Part shown: positions 54,859 to 62,799 of the stretch, one piece after another
Layout: every line of letters starts with the position of its first letter
Position numbering within the stretch: position 1 is the stretch's first letter
Source: Streptomyces hiroshimensis
Lineage (GTDB): Bacteria > Actinomycetota > Actinomycetes > Streptomycetales > Streptomycetaceae
DNA: 64,000 nt
Assembly (NCBI RefSeq): GCF_014650335.1
Contig: NZ_BMUT01000011.1
Coordinates: forward strand, 268,846-332,845
Direction of reading: 5' to 3'
The notes under the pieces: generated by a model
The model's input: only the letters and a program-made list of their open reading frames with translations
What the model was told of the DNA's origin: nothing
Database searches by the model: none
Made by a program: the position numbers and the translations under genes

Positions 54859-57111
54859 TCAGTGCGTGGCCACGCCGGGGTGGGCCGGCAGGGCGTTCAG
54901 CCCTGCCGGGAGCGTGCCGGTGTGCACGATTCCGAGGCGTTGCGTCGCGCGCGTGAGGGCCACGTACAGGTCGCTCAGGCCGAATTCCGCCGGTTCCGTC
55001 ACGATGACCGCGTCGAACTCCAGACCCTTGGCCTGCCGCGGGTCCAGCAGGACCACCGGACGCGTCAGGTCCGGTGCCGGGCCGTGGGCGGCGTCCGGGA
55101 GCGCCTCGGACAGGGCCGCGTGGTGGGCCCGCGGGGCGATCACCGCCAGCCGGCCCTCCTCCGGAAGTTCCCGCGCCACGGCTCCGGCGACCGCACGCGG
55201 CAGGTCGCCGGTGTGCAGCGCCCAGGGGCGTACGTCCGTGGAGCGGATCGAGCGCGGCGGCTCGAAGGACGGGTCGGCGGACCGCAGCACGCCCGCAGCG
55301 ACCTCCATGACCTCCGCCGGCGTCCGGTAGTTGACGCCGAGCCGCACGTGCTCCCAGCGGTCCCCGACGTACGGTTCGAGGACCGTCCGCCACGCGCCGC
55401 AGCCGCCCGGCTCGGAGGTCTGCGCCGGGTCGCCCACCAGCGTCATGGAGCGCGTCGGGCACCGGCGCATCAGCAGCCGCCACGCCATCGGGGACAGCTC
55501 CTGCGCCTCGTCCACGATGATGTGGCCGAAGGCCCAGGTGCGGTCGGCGGCGGCGCGCTCGGCGGCGCTGCGGTGGTCCTCCTCCTCGTGGCGCTCGGCG
55601 AGCCGTTCGGCGTCGACGAGGTCGTGCGCGGCCAGCACCTCCGAGTCCTCGTCCTCCCGGTCCTCGAACTCCTGGGTGCGGGACCCGTAGGACATGTCGA
55701 GCACGCCCTGGGCGTAGGCGACCTGCCGCTGCCGCTCGGCCTCGGCGGCGGCGCGCGCGGCCGAGTCGTCCTCGCCGAGCAGCTCGGCGGCCTCGTCCAG
55801 CAGCGGGACGTCGGCGGGGGTCCAGGCGCCGCCCTCGCGCCGGACGGCCTCGGCGTCGGCCTCGGAGAGGTGGACGGGGTCGGCGAGGAAGTCCGCGATC
55901 AGCCGCTGGGGCGTGAGGGCGGGCCACAGCTCCTCGATCGCCGCGTGCACCGCGCTGCTGGCCGCGATCGCCTTCCCGAGCTGGGCGATGTCGTCGGGGC
56001 CCAGGAAGTTCGGCCCGCCGTAGGGGTCCGCGCCTATGCGGTCGGCGAGCTGCGTGGTGAGCGCGTCGATGACGTGGAAGGCGAAGTACGGCCGGGCGAG
56101 GTTGTGCGGCAGCTTCGTGGCGCGCGCGTGGTGCCGCGCACCTGCGGCGATGTCCGCGTCCAGCAGCAGCTCGCCGTCCTCGTGGTCGATGACGATCACG
56201 GGGTCGGGGAGGGTCTGCCGGTCGCGGACGTACGCCGCGAGGGCGTCCGCCATCGTGGCGGCGCCCTTGACCTCGGCGGCCCGCGGCGTGTCGGTCCCGG
56301 TCGCGGTCACGCCGGGGAAGAGCTCGCCGGGCGTGGCGAGCAGCACGCCCGTCTCGCCGAGCGAGGGCAGCACCTCGCCGATGTAGCCCAGGAACGCGGG
56401 GTTGGGGCCCACGATCAGCACCGCGCGCCGGGACAGCTGCTCGCGGTGGGCGTACAGCAGATAGGCGGCGCGGTGCAGGGCCACGACCGTCTTGCCCGTG
56501 CCGGGCCCGCCCTCGACGACGAGGACGCCGCGGTGCGGGGCGCGGATGATGCGGTCCTGCTCGGCCTGGATGGTCTGCACGATGTCGTGCATCCGGCCGG
56601 TGCGCGCCGCGTCGAGGGCGGAGAGCAGCACGGCGTCGGCGTCGGAGCCCTCGTGCCCGGTGCGCTCGGCGTCGGTGAGGTCGAGGATCTCGTCGTGCAG
56701 GGCGGTGACGCGGCGGCCCTCGGTGGTGATGTGCCGCCTGCGGCGCAGCCCCATCGGGGTGTGCCCGGTGGCGAGGTAGAACGGCCGGGCGACCTCGGCG
56801 CGCCAGTCGATGACGAGCGGGGTGCGCTCGGCGTCGTCGCGCCGGATGCCGATGCGGCCGATGTGGTGGTCGCGGCCGTCCCGGAAGGCGAGCCGGCCGA
56901 AGCACAGGCCCCGCTCGCCGGCGTTGAAGGCGGAGAGCAGCCCGGACTGCTCGGCCACCATGACATCGCGCTCCAGGCGCGCCTGGAAGGTGCTGCCGCC
57001 CTGCGCCAGGGCCTGCGCCACCGACGCCTCGGCTCCGGCACGCAGCTCGGCCAGGCGTTCGTGGAGCAGATCGATGAATTCTTGCTCGTTGCGCATGTCC
57101 GCGATTGACAA
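54859..57111 (-). CDS. HelD-type RNA polymerase recycling ATPase (UvrD/Rep-like)
   Basis: A 750-residue SF1-type ATPase. An N-terminal coiled-coil arm (about 1-60), 'YIGRIGI'-like and 'DWRAEVARPFYLATGHTPMGLRRRRHI' blocks and Walker A 'EGGPGTGKTVVALHRAAYLLY' (about 200-210) are HelD hallmarks; later motifs include 'HIIVDEAQELSPMAWRLLMRR', 'LVGDPAQTSEPGG', 'RLGVNYRTPAEVMEVAAGVL' and 'LDPRQAKGLEFDAVIV'. HelD pulls stalled RNA polymerase from DNA, and actinobacterial forms (HelR) can displace rifamycins. ATG at 57111. A gap with strong inverted repeats lies upstream (57152-57234). Confidence 0.9.
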   Translation of the reverse strand: MSIADMRNEQEFIDLLHERLAELRAGAEASVAQALAQGGSTFQARLERDVMVAEQSGLLSAFNAGERGLCFGRLAFRDGRDHHIGRIGIRRDDAERTPLVIDWRAEVARPFYLATGHTPMGLRRRRHITTEGRRVTALHDEILDLTDAERTGHEGSDADAVLLSALDAARTGRMHDIVQTIQAEQDRIIRAPHRGVLVVEGGPGTGKTVVALHRAAYLLYAHREQLSRRAVLIVGPNPAFLGYIGEVLPSLGETGVLLATPGELFPGVTATGTDTPRAAEVKGAATMADALAAYVRDRQTLPDPVIVIDHEDGELLLDADIAAGARHHARATKLPHNLARPYFAFHVIDALTTQLADRIGADPYGGPNFLGPDDIAQLGKAIAASSAVHAAIEELWPALTPQRLIADFLADPVHLSEADAEAVRREGGAWTPADVPLLDEAAELLGEDDSAARAAAEAERQRQVAYAQGVLDMSYGSRTQEFEDREDEDSEVLAAHDLVDAERLAERHEEEDHRSAAERAAADRTWAFGHIIVDEAQELSPMAWRLLMRRCPTRSMTLVGDPAQTSEPGGCGAWRTVLEPYVGDRWEHVRLGVNYRTPAEVMEVAAGVLRSADPSFEPPRSIRSTDVRPWALHTGDLPRAVAGAVARELPEEGRLAVIAPRAHHAALSEALPDAAHGPAPDLTRPVVLLDPRQAKGLEFDAVIVTEPAEFGLSDLYVALTRATQRLGIVHTGTLPAGLNALPAHPGVATH

Positions 57112-57151
57112 TTCAGCTCCCGCCGGGATACGATGGCCTCATCAAGCTTCC

Positions 57152-57178
57152 CCCTGCCCTGTTTTGCGCAAGGCAGGG
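57152..57178. promoter_or_regulatory. Inverted repeat upstream of helD
   Basis: CCCTGCC (57152-57158) pairs with GGCAGGG (57172-57178); a palindrome TTGCGCAA (57164-57171) sits in the centre-right. It lies 40-67 bases upstream of the helD ATG. Rifamycin-inducible helD genes are preceded by an inverted repeat (rifamycin-associated element); this one is not the canonical GGGGCTTGC/GCAAGCCCC, so it is only an analogue. Confidence 0.45.
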
Positions 57179-57198
57179 AAACATCCAATATACGCAGA

Positions 57199-57234
57199 GA
57201 AATCCCTCGCCCGTCAATACGGCCGAGGGATTTC
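57199..57234 (-). terminator. Hairpin terminator of the OFA transporter operon
   Basis: GAAATCCCTCG-C-CCGT-CAAT-ACGG-C-CGAGGGATTTC folds into a 15-bp stem with one C/C mismatch and a 4-base loop. It lies 30 bases beyond the stop of the small subunit gene and upstream of helD, both minus strand, so it separates the two transcripts. Confidence 0.8.
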
Positions 57235-57263
57235 CTGCTTTCCGGGGGGTCTTTCCCGGGTGC

Positions 57264-57377
57264 TCACCCGGTGAACAATTGCCGAAGCCTTGAGGCGAGT
57301 TCATACGCTCCGTAGGCGAAAGGCGCCCCCACCCACAGCCAGCTCAGCACGAGCACCGCCTTGCGCACGGGTGTCAC
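57264..57377 (-). CDS. MFS transporter small subunit (37 residues)
   Basis: A tiny gene that starts with GTG overlapping the stop of the OFA transporter (GTGA at 57374-57377). It reads 'MTPVRKAVLVLSWLWVGAPF' followed by an 'AYGAYELASRLRQLFTG' end. It has one membrane helix with a basic N-terminus. The pattern 'LxxSWLWVGxPLxYGxYxxxxKxxxLF' is that of the small subunit that follows oxalate/formate-antiporter-type MFS genes in many actinobacteria. Coupling implies a one-to-one complex with the transporter; its mechanism is not known. Confidence 0.85.
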   Translation of the reverse strand: MTPVRKAVLVLSWLWVGAPFAYGAYELASRLRQLFTG

Positions 57378-58786
57378 AGCCCCGCTCCCTTCTCCGGTAC
57401 GGCCTCCGCCGGCGGCCGGCCCCCGTCGCCGGCCGGCTCGTGGTGGCGCGGGTCCACGGGGCGGACGAGCTCGTTGGCCGCGAAGCCCACGGCCAGCAGC
57501 CCGATCATGACCAGGAAGGACGTCGTGTAGAGGCCGGGACCCGTCCGGCCTGCGGACTTCCCGGCGTCGGCGACGGAGTTGACGATGAGCGGCCCGAGGA
57601 TCCCGGCCGTGGACCACGCCGTCAGCAGCCGGCCGTGGATCGCACCGACCTGGTACGTCCCGAAGAGGTCCTTGAGATAGGCGGGCACGGTGGCGAACCC
57701 GCCGCCGTAGAACGACAGCACCACGCCGGCGCAGGCGATGAACACCGGCTTGGACGAACTGCCGACGACGGCGATGACGAGATACATGAGCGCACCCGCG
57801 CCGAGATAGAGCCGGTAGGCGTTCTTGCGGCCGGTGAGGTCGGACGCGGAGGACCAGACGATCCGGCCGAGCATATTGGCGAGCGAGAGCACGCCGACGA
57901 ATCCCGCGGCGGCGGCCGGACCCACGGGGGAGGAGGAGTCCGCGAAGAAGTCCGTGATCATCGGGGCGGCCTTTTCCAGAATGCCGATGCCCGCTGTCAC
58001 ATTCGCGCAGAGAACGACCCACAGGCACCAGAACTGCGGTGTGCGCAGGGCGTTGCGGGCCGACACACGGGCGCTCGTGACGAGCGCCCGGGACGGCGCG
58101 GCGGCCGCCGCCTGCCCGGCCTCTGCCGCCCGGTCGGCTCCCGTCGCCCGGTCGGCTCCGGGCGGCCGCCAGTCATCGGGCGGTACCCGTACGAGCAGCA
58201 CGCCGAGCGTCATGAACACGGCGTACGCCGCCCCCATCACCAGGAACGTCCGCGCGATGCCGGACGGGTCCGTGCCGAAGTGCGACAGCATCGCGGACGA
58301 CCACGGCGAGGCGATCAGGGCACCGCCGCCGAAGCCCATGATGGCGATGCCGGTGGCCATGCCCGGGCGATCGGGGAACCACTTGATGAGCGTGGAGACC
58401 GGCGAGATGTAGCCGATGCCCAGGCCGATCCCGCCGATGAGGCCGTAACCGGCCACGACGAGCCAGTACTGGCGCGTGGCCGCCCCCAGGGCGGCCACCA
58501 GGAAGCCGGACGAGAAGCACACGGCCGACACGGACATCGCCCAGCGCGGGCCGTTGCGCTCCACGAGCGTGCCGCCGAAGGCGGCCGACAGGCCGAGCAT
58601 CACGATCGCCACCTGGAACGGCAGCGCCGAGGCCGTGCCGGACAGGCCCAGCGAGGACTCCAGCGGCGGTTTGAACACGCTCCAGGCGTAGGCCTGGCCG
58701 ATGGCCAGGTGAATGGACAGCGCAGCGGGCGGGACCAGCCAGCGGCTCCACCCCGGCGGTGCGACGACACCGGATCGGGCAGGCAT
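57374..58786 (-). CDS. OFA (oxalate/formate antiporter) family MFS transporter
   Basis: The 470-residue protein has twelve predicted helices. 'AALSIHLAIGQAYAWSVFKPPLESSLGLSG' and 'GYGLIGGIGLGIGYISPVSTLIKWFPDRPGMATGIAIMGFGGGALI' are the diagnostic OFA blocks. The OFA family exchanges oxalate, formate or other monocarboxylates; many actinobacterial members have no known substrate. A hydrophilic loop of about 35 residues rich in Ala, Asp and Arg (about 205-240) separates the halves. It is followed by an overlapping small-subunit gene and a terminator. Confidence 0.9.
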   Translation of the reverse strand: MPARSGVVAPPGWSRWLVPPAALSIHLAIGQAYAWSVFKPPLESSLGLSGTASALPFQVAIVMLGLSAAFGGTLVERNGPRWAMSVSAVCFSSGFLVAALGAATRQYWLVVAGYGLIGGIGLGIGYISPVSTLIKWFPDRPGMATGIAIMGFGGGALIASPWSSAMLSHFGTDPSGIARTFLVMGAAYAVFMTLGVLLVRVPPDDWRPPGADRATGADRAAEAGQAAAAAPSRALVTSARVSARNALRTPQFWCLWVVLCANVTAGIGILEKAAPMITDFFADSSSPVGPAAAAGFVGVLSLANMLGRIVWSSASDLTGRKNAYRLYLGAGALMYLVIAVVGSSSKPVFIACAGVVLSFYGGGFATVPAYLKDLFGTYQVGAIHGRLLTAWSTAGILGPLIVNSVADAGKSAGRTGPGLYTTSFLVMIGLLAVGFAANELVRPVDPRHHEPAGDGGRPPAEAVPEKGAGL

Positions 58787-58900
58787 GGACGGACGCTACA
58801 GCGCCTTCGGGGCCTGCGCCCAGACCGCGGGAGAACCGGCCGCCGGGGGGTGAGCCCTTCACCGGCAGCCGGGTGCTTCACCTGCAGGCGCACCGTAGCC

Positions 58901-58934
58901 GGTCGCGCAGTTCCCCGCGCCCCTTCGGGCGCGG
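58901..58934. repeat. Dispersed streptomycete hairpin element
   Basis: The segment GGTCGCGCAGTTCCCCGCGC plus the following CCCTTCGGGCGCGG contains CCGCGCCC-CTTC-GGGCGCGG, an 8-bp stem. The 'GCGCAGTTCCCCGCGCCCC' word is one I recognise as frequently recurring in streptomycete intergenic regions. Here it lies 30 bases beyond the stop of the LRR-thioredoxin gene and can serve as its terminator. Confidence 0.65.
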
Positions 58935-58963
58935 CCGAACCGCACCGGACGGCGTCGAGCCGC

Positions 58964-60118
58964 TCAGCCGGCGGTGACCCCCACTGCGGCCAGCCAGCCG
59001 GTGAGCCGGGCACCGGAGACGACACCGCTGAAGCGGAAGCTCTCCCTGCCCTCGCGCAGCAGGATGACGGTGGGCACGCCCATCGCGTCGAACCGCTCCT
59101 GCGCCCAGCCGGCCCGGTCCACATCGATCTTCACGCCGGTCAGGGCGTCGCCGCAGGCCTCGACCACGTCCTCCAGGACGGGGGTGAGCAGGGAGCACGG
59201 GCCGCACCACGGGGCGGTCAGGTCGACCAGGACGGGCACGGGCCCGGCGAGCAGCCGGTCCAGCTCGGCTTCGTCGACGACCTCGCGCAGCACGCCACGC
59301 TCCTGCGGCTGCTCCTCTTCCTCCCCCTCTTCTTCTCCCGCCTCCTCGAAGTCCTCCTCCTCGAATTCCCCGGCGTCCGCGGCCTCGGCCGCGGCGCGGG
59401 CGAAGAGGACGGCGTTCTCCGGCGGGGCGGAGATCCCGTTGACGCTGAGCCCGGCGGCCAGCAGCCGCTCCAGTACGTCGAGGGCGAGGTCGTGACCGGG
59501 GCGCTCGGCCACCGACACCTCGGCGAGCCGCGGCGTGAGCGCGATGAGGGCGTCGGCCAGGGCGTGGTCGACGCGGACGCCCTCGAAGGCGAGGGAGGCC
59601 AGGTGCGGCGCCTCTGCCAGGACGGCGAGCGACGCGGGCTCGAACGCCGTGGTGCCGCTGAGGACGAGGGTGTCGAGGGAACCGGCCGTCGCCGACCCCG
59701 CGAGTGCGGCCAGTCCCGCCCCGGTGAACCGGGCCGACTCCAGCACCAGGTCGGTCAGCTCCGGCATGTCCCGCAGCGCCGCGACTCCCTCGTCGGTGAA
59801 CTCGCCCGACAGCACGAGCGTCTTGAGCGCCCGCTGCCCCGCGACGGCCCGGAGCATGTCGTCCGTGGCGCCGCCCAGGTCGGCGACGACGAACGCGTCG
59901 GACGGCAGCCCGGCGAGGCCGTCCGCGAGGGCCTCCCTGTCGGTCGCCTCGGCATCGGCCGCGTCCATCACGTAGACGAGCCGGGAGCCGGAGGACAGGG
60001 CCACCTGGCCGCGCGCCTCCACCTCCACGGGCTCGCCCCCGCCCTCCGTGTAGCGGACGACGGTGCCTGGAAGGCCTTGTTCCGGAAACGGGATCAGACG
60101 CGCATGCATGCGCCCCAT
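58964..60118 (-). CDS. LRR-like repeat / acidic linker / thioredoxin fusion protein
   Basis: A 384-residue protein with three parts. Residues about 75-240 contain leucine-rich-repeat-like units ('ALKTLVLSGEFTDEGVAALRDMPELTDLVLESARFTGAGLAALAG', 'LDTLVLSGTT'). Residues 251-273 are an almost pure Glu/Asp linker. Residues about 280-384 are a thioredoxin domain with active site WCGPC (304-308) and the cis-Pro loop 'MGVPT' (P349). Thioredoxins reduce disulfides. It has no signal peptide, so it is cytosolic. It lies 40 bases downstream of a lone PqqD-like gene on the same strand, so the two probably work together. I know no named family with this exact layout. Confidence 0.82.
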   Translation of the reverse strand: MGRMHARLIPFPEQGLPGTVVRYTEGGGEPVEVEARGQVALSSGSRLVYVMDAADAEATDREALADGLAGLPSDAFVVADLGGATDDMLRAVAGQRALKTLVLSGEFTDEGVAALRDMPELTDLVLESARFTGAGLAALAGSATAGSLDTLVLSGTTAFEPASLAVLAEAPHLASLAFEGVRVDHALADALIALTPRLAEVSVAERPGHDLALDVLERLLAAGLSVNGISAPPENAVLFARAAAEAADAGEFEEEDFEEAGEEEGEEEEQPQERGVLREVVDEAELDRLLAGPVPVLVDLTAPWCGPCSLLTPVLEDVVEACGDALTGVKIDVDRAGWAQERFDAMGVPTVILLREGRESFRFSGVVSGARLTGWLAAVGVTAG

Positions 60119-60158
60119 GCTATGCGTCGGGGCCGAGTCACCCGGGCCTGGCGCGTCA

Positions 60159-60500
60159 TCACAGCCCGTACGTCAGCAGCCCCGAGGCGAGGAACTCGTC
60201 CACCCACCCGTTCAGTTCGTCGCGGATCCCGTCCTCGTCGCCGCCCCAGAGCGGGGCGAGCTCCGCCGCCGCCCGCGCGGGATCCCAGCCGTTCTGCCGC
60301 AGGGCGATCCACATCGACGTGCCCAGCGGCCCGCACCGGTGCCGGAGGCCCGCGCGCGGCGAGAACAGCTCCAGGCGGCCGTCGGGCAGGACCCGGGCCG
60401 TCAGATCCGGCTCGGCCTGCAAACACCCCGCCGCCTGTGCCCGGGGCGGCTGTTCTCCGCCGAGGCGGCCGGCCGTGCGGCGAATCGAATGCAGCACCAT
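60159..60500 (-). CDS. PqqD-like protein (RiPP recognition element fold), stand-alone
   Basis: A 113-residue protein whose residues about 30-113 match the PqqD/RRE winged-helix pattern: beta strands in 'DLTARVLPDGRLELFSPRAGLRHRCGPLGTSMWIALRQNG', then helices 'DPARAAAELAPLW' and 'IRDELNGWVDEFLASGLL'. PqqD binds precursor peptides and hands them to a radical SAM or other modifying enzyme. No radical SAM, cyclase, protease or obvious precursor peptide is in the window. GGGAGG lies 4 bases before the ATG, which supports expression. The next gene is the LRR-thioredoxin fusion. Divergent from a two-component system. Confidence 0.75.
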   Translation of the reverse strand: MVLHSIRRTAGRLGGEQPPRAQAAGCLQAEPDLTARVLPDGRLELFSPRAGLRHRCGPLGTSMWIALRQNGWDPARAAAELAPLWGGDEDGIRDELNGWVDEFLASGLLTYGL

Positions 60501-60789
60501 GGATCCTCCCGGCTGGGACGCGACCTTGACGGGCGCCCTCGTGGGTCCGCACCGCCCGTGCAGCGGCCCGCATCACTGCCGACGCTACCGACGGTCGCTC
60601 CCCGGCGGAACCAAGCTGGCTGAGCCCGGAAGGGAGAGGAAACGGGTGCCGGGAGGTGGAGAAACCTCTACTCCCATCCCGACCGGACCCGTCTCCCCGG
60701 GACCCGTCTCCAACAGGCCTCTCACGCAGGCGCATTGTGGACATCGATCGGCTGTACATAGCATGCGGATACGGAGATCACCCATCCTG
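60501..60789. other. Divergent intergenic region between PqqD-like gene and histidine kinase
   Basis: This 289-base gap contains no convincing gene or precursor peptide. Open frames through it are extensions of the kinase frame with poor ribosome sites (ATG at 60763 is an alternative kinase start). A TACATA word at 60755-60760 could be a -10 element for the kinase promoter. I see no inverted repeat of note. Confidence 0.45.
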
Positions 60790-62109
60790 ATGAGGACGGC
60801 CGGGACCTTGACCGACGCTCTCGGCGCGTGGCGCGCCCGGGTCCGCCGCGCGGGCGGCGACACGGCGGTCGGAGCGGCGATCGCCGCCGGGGCGATGGCG
60901 GCCCTGGCTCTCTTCCTCGTCACCGCCTACTTCGTGACCCTCTTCGTCATCGGCATCGGCGCCGTCGCGCTGCCCGTCGTCACCAAGGGGGTGCGCCGGC
61001 TGTGCAACCTCAACCGCCGCGCCGCCGGCCGGGTGGGCGTCCCGGTCGCCGTCCCCTACCGGCCGCAGCCACGGGAGTTCGAGAAGGACATCGTCGGCTG
61101 GATGCGCCGCCGCCAGTGGATCCTCACCGACCCCGCCACCTGGCGCGACCTGCTGTGGCTGCTGCTCGACACCGCGGTCGGGACGGTCGGCCTCCTGCCG
61201 GCCGCCGTGCTCTGCTACGCCCTGGAGGGGTTCGTGGTGGGCGCCGGCCTCTGGCGGCCCCTGCTCGATGCGAACGGCACCGGCTGGTGGTACTGCTTCA
61301 TCACCGTCGACAGCCGGCCGAGCGCCCTCCTCGCCCTGGCGGCCGCGAGCGGCCTGCTGCTGGCCTGGCCGTGGACCGGCCGGCCGGCCCTCAAGGCGCA
61401 CGCCTACTTCACCCGCTTCCTCCTCGGCCCGACCGAGAACACCGTGCTCGCCTCCCGCGTACGGCACCTGGCCGAGACCCGGACCACCGCGCTGGACACC
61501 CAGGCGGCCGAGCTCCGCCGTATCGAACGGGACCTCCACGACGGCGCCCAGGCCCGGCTCGTGAGCCTCGGCTTCACCCTCGGTGCGGTCGAGCGGAACA
61601 TGGACCGCAAGCCGGAGGAGGCGCGGCGGCTGCTGCGCGAAGCGCGCGAGTCCTCCGTCCTCGCGCTCCGGGAACTGCGCGACCTCGTCCGTGGCATCCA
61701 CCCGCCCGTGCTCGCCGAGCGCGGCCTCGCCGACGCCGTGCGCGCCCTGGGCATCGACAGCCCGCTCCAGGTCGCGGTGGAGACGGACGTCCCGGGCGGG
61801 CTGCCCGCGCCGGTCGAATCCGCCATGTACTTCTCCGTGTCGGAGCTCCTGACCAACGCCCTGAAGCACTCCGGGGCGGACCGCGTCGAGATCGAGCTCC
61901 GGCACGGGCAGGACGTGCTGTACGCCCGCGTCGCCGACGACGGCCGCGGCGGTGCCGACGCCGGCCGCGGCACCGGGCTGCACGGCATCCGCCGCCGCCT
62001 GGCGGCTTTTGACGGAACCCTGGACATCAGCAGCCCCGTGGGCGGCCCGACCGTGACGAAAATGGAGATACCGTGCGCGTTGTCCTCGCCGAAGACCTCT
62101 TCCTCCTGA
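60790..62109 (+). CDS. NarL-type sensor histidine kinase (HisKA_3)
   Basis: A 439-residue kinase. Four membrane helices fall at about 25-65, 120-150 and 175-195, with 'ATWRDLLWLLLDTAVGTVGLLPAAV' matching the sensor domain (Sensor/DUF4153-like) common in streptomycete NarL-type kinases. The phospho-acceptor H250 is in 'RRIERDLHDGAQARLVSLG'. The HATPase has 'MYFSVSELLTNALKHSGAD' and 'DDGRGGADAGRGTGLHGIRRRLAAFDG'. ATG 60790 is used; an ATG 9 codons earlier is possible. The 3' end overlaps the response regulator by 37 bases. Confidence 0.88.
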   Translation: MRTAGTLTDALGAWRARVRRAGGDTAVGAAIAAGAMAALALFLVTAYFVTLFVIGIGAVALPVVTKGVRRLCNLNRRAAGRVGVPVAVPYRPQPREFEKDIVGWMRRRQWILTDPATWRDLLWLLLDTAVGTVGLLPAAVLCYALEGFVVGAGLWRPLLDANGTGWWYCFITVDSRPSALLALAAASGLLLAWPWTGRPALKAHAYFTRFLLGPTENTVLASRVRHLAETRTTALDTQAAELRRIERDLHDGAQARLVSLGFTLGAVERNMDRKPEEARRLLREARESSVLALRELRDLVRGIHPPVLAERGLADAVRALGIDSPLQVAVETDVPGGLPAPVESAMYFSVSELLTNALKHSGADRVEIELRHGQDVLYARVADDGRGGADAGRGTGLHGIRRRLAAFDGTLDISSPVGGPTVTKMEIPCALSSPKTSSS

Positions 62110-62717
62110 GGCAGGGGCTCATCCAGCTCCTGGAGGCCTACGACTTCGAGGTCGTCGCCGCCGTGGACAACGGACGGGATCTGTCCGCGGCCCTCGCCGA
62201 GCACCGGCCCGACATCGCGATCGTGGACGTGCGGTTGCCTCCGACGTTCACCACCGAGGGCCTCCAGGCCGCGCTGCAGGCCCGCCGTGACATGCCGGGC
62301 CTGCCGATCCTCGTGCTCTCCCAGAACGTCGAGCAGATGTACGCCAGGGAGCTGCTGGCCGACGGCACCGGCGGCATCGGGTACCTGCTCAAGGACAGCG
62401 TCTTCGACAACGACCAGTTCATCGACGCCGTCAGCCGGGTGGCGGCCGGCGGCACCGCCATGGACCCCGCGGTGGTCGCCCGGCTGATGGTCAGCCACGC
62501 GCGCGACGAGCCCCTCGGCGCCCTCACGGCACGCGAGCGGCACGTCCTGGAGCTCATGGCCGAAGGCTGCTCCAACATGGCCATCGCGCAGCGCCTGAGC
62601 GTCAGCGAGGGCGCGGCGGCCAAGCACATCTCCAACATCTTCGCCAAGCTCATGCTGCCGCAGGACAGCGACAGCAACCGCCGCGTCCTCGCCGTCCTGG
62701 CCTACCTCAATGCCTGA
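62073..62717 (+). CDS. NarL/LuxR-family response regulator
   Basis: The 214-residue protein has a receiver domain ('MRVVLAEDLFLLRQGLIQLLEAY', phospho-acceptor D52 in 'IAIVDVRLPPTFTTEG', 'YLLKDSVFDNDQFIDAV') and a LuxR HTH ('LTARERHVLELMAEGCSNMAIAQRLSVSEGAAAKHISNIFAKL'). It starts with GTG inside the kinase gene behind GGAG, so the two are translationally coupled. Its stop is followed at once by a strong terminator. The target genes are unknown; the divergent PqqD-like operon is a candidate by position. Confidence 0.9.
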   Translation: MRVVLAEDLFLLRQGLIQLLEAYDFEVVAAVDNGRDLSAALAEHRPDIAIVDVRLPPTFTTEGLQAALQARRDMPGLPILVLSQNVEQMYARELLADGTGGIGYLLKDSVFDNDQFIDAVSRVAAGGTAMDPAVVARLMVSHARDEPLGALTARERHVLELMAEGCSNMAIAQRLSVSEGAAAKHISNIFAKLMLPQDSDSNRRVLAVLAYLNA

Positions 62718-62719
62718 CG

Positions 62720-62746
62720 GCCGCGCCCCGGCTGCCGGGGCGCGGC
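62720..62746 (+). terminator. Stem-loop terminator after the two-component operon
   Basis: GCCGCGCCCCGG-CTG-CCGGGGCGCGGC forms a 12-bp perfect stem with a 3-base loop, beginning 3 bases after the response regulator stop and ending with TTCC. Confidence 0.85.
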
Positions 62747-62754
62747 TTCCGGCC

Positions 62755-62799
62755 GAGTCGGTGAATACCGAGTCGGTGAATGCCGGGTCAGTGAATGCG
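62755..62799. repeat. 15-base tandem repeat (GAGTCGGTGAATRCC)
   Basis: Three units at 62755, 62770 and 62785; the last has two to three changes and covers the stop codon of the minus-strand secreted protein (62788-62790). Confidence 0.8.

Noticed and set aside
57152..57178. Rifamycin-associated element upstream of helD
   Set aside because: The arms are CCCTGCC/GGCAGGG, not GGGGCTTGC/GCAAGCCCC, so the element was listed only as an unassigned inverted repeat.
60501..60789. RiPP precursor peptide gene next to the PqqD-like gene
   Set aside because: No short frame with a ribosome site, a leader-like helix and a Cys/Ser/Thr-rich core was found in this gap on either strand.
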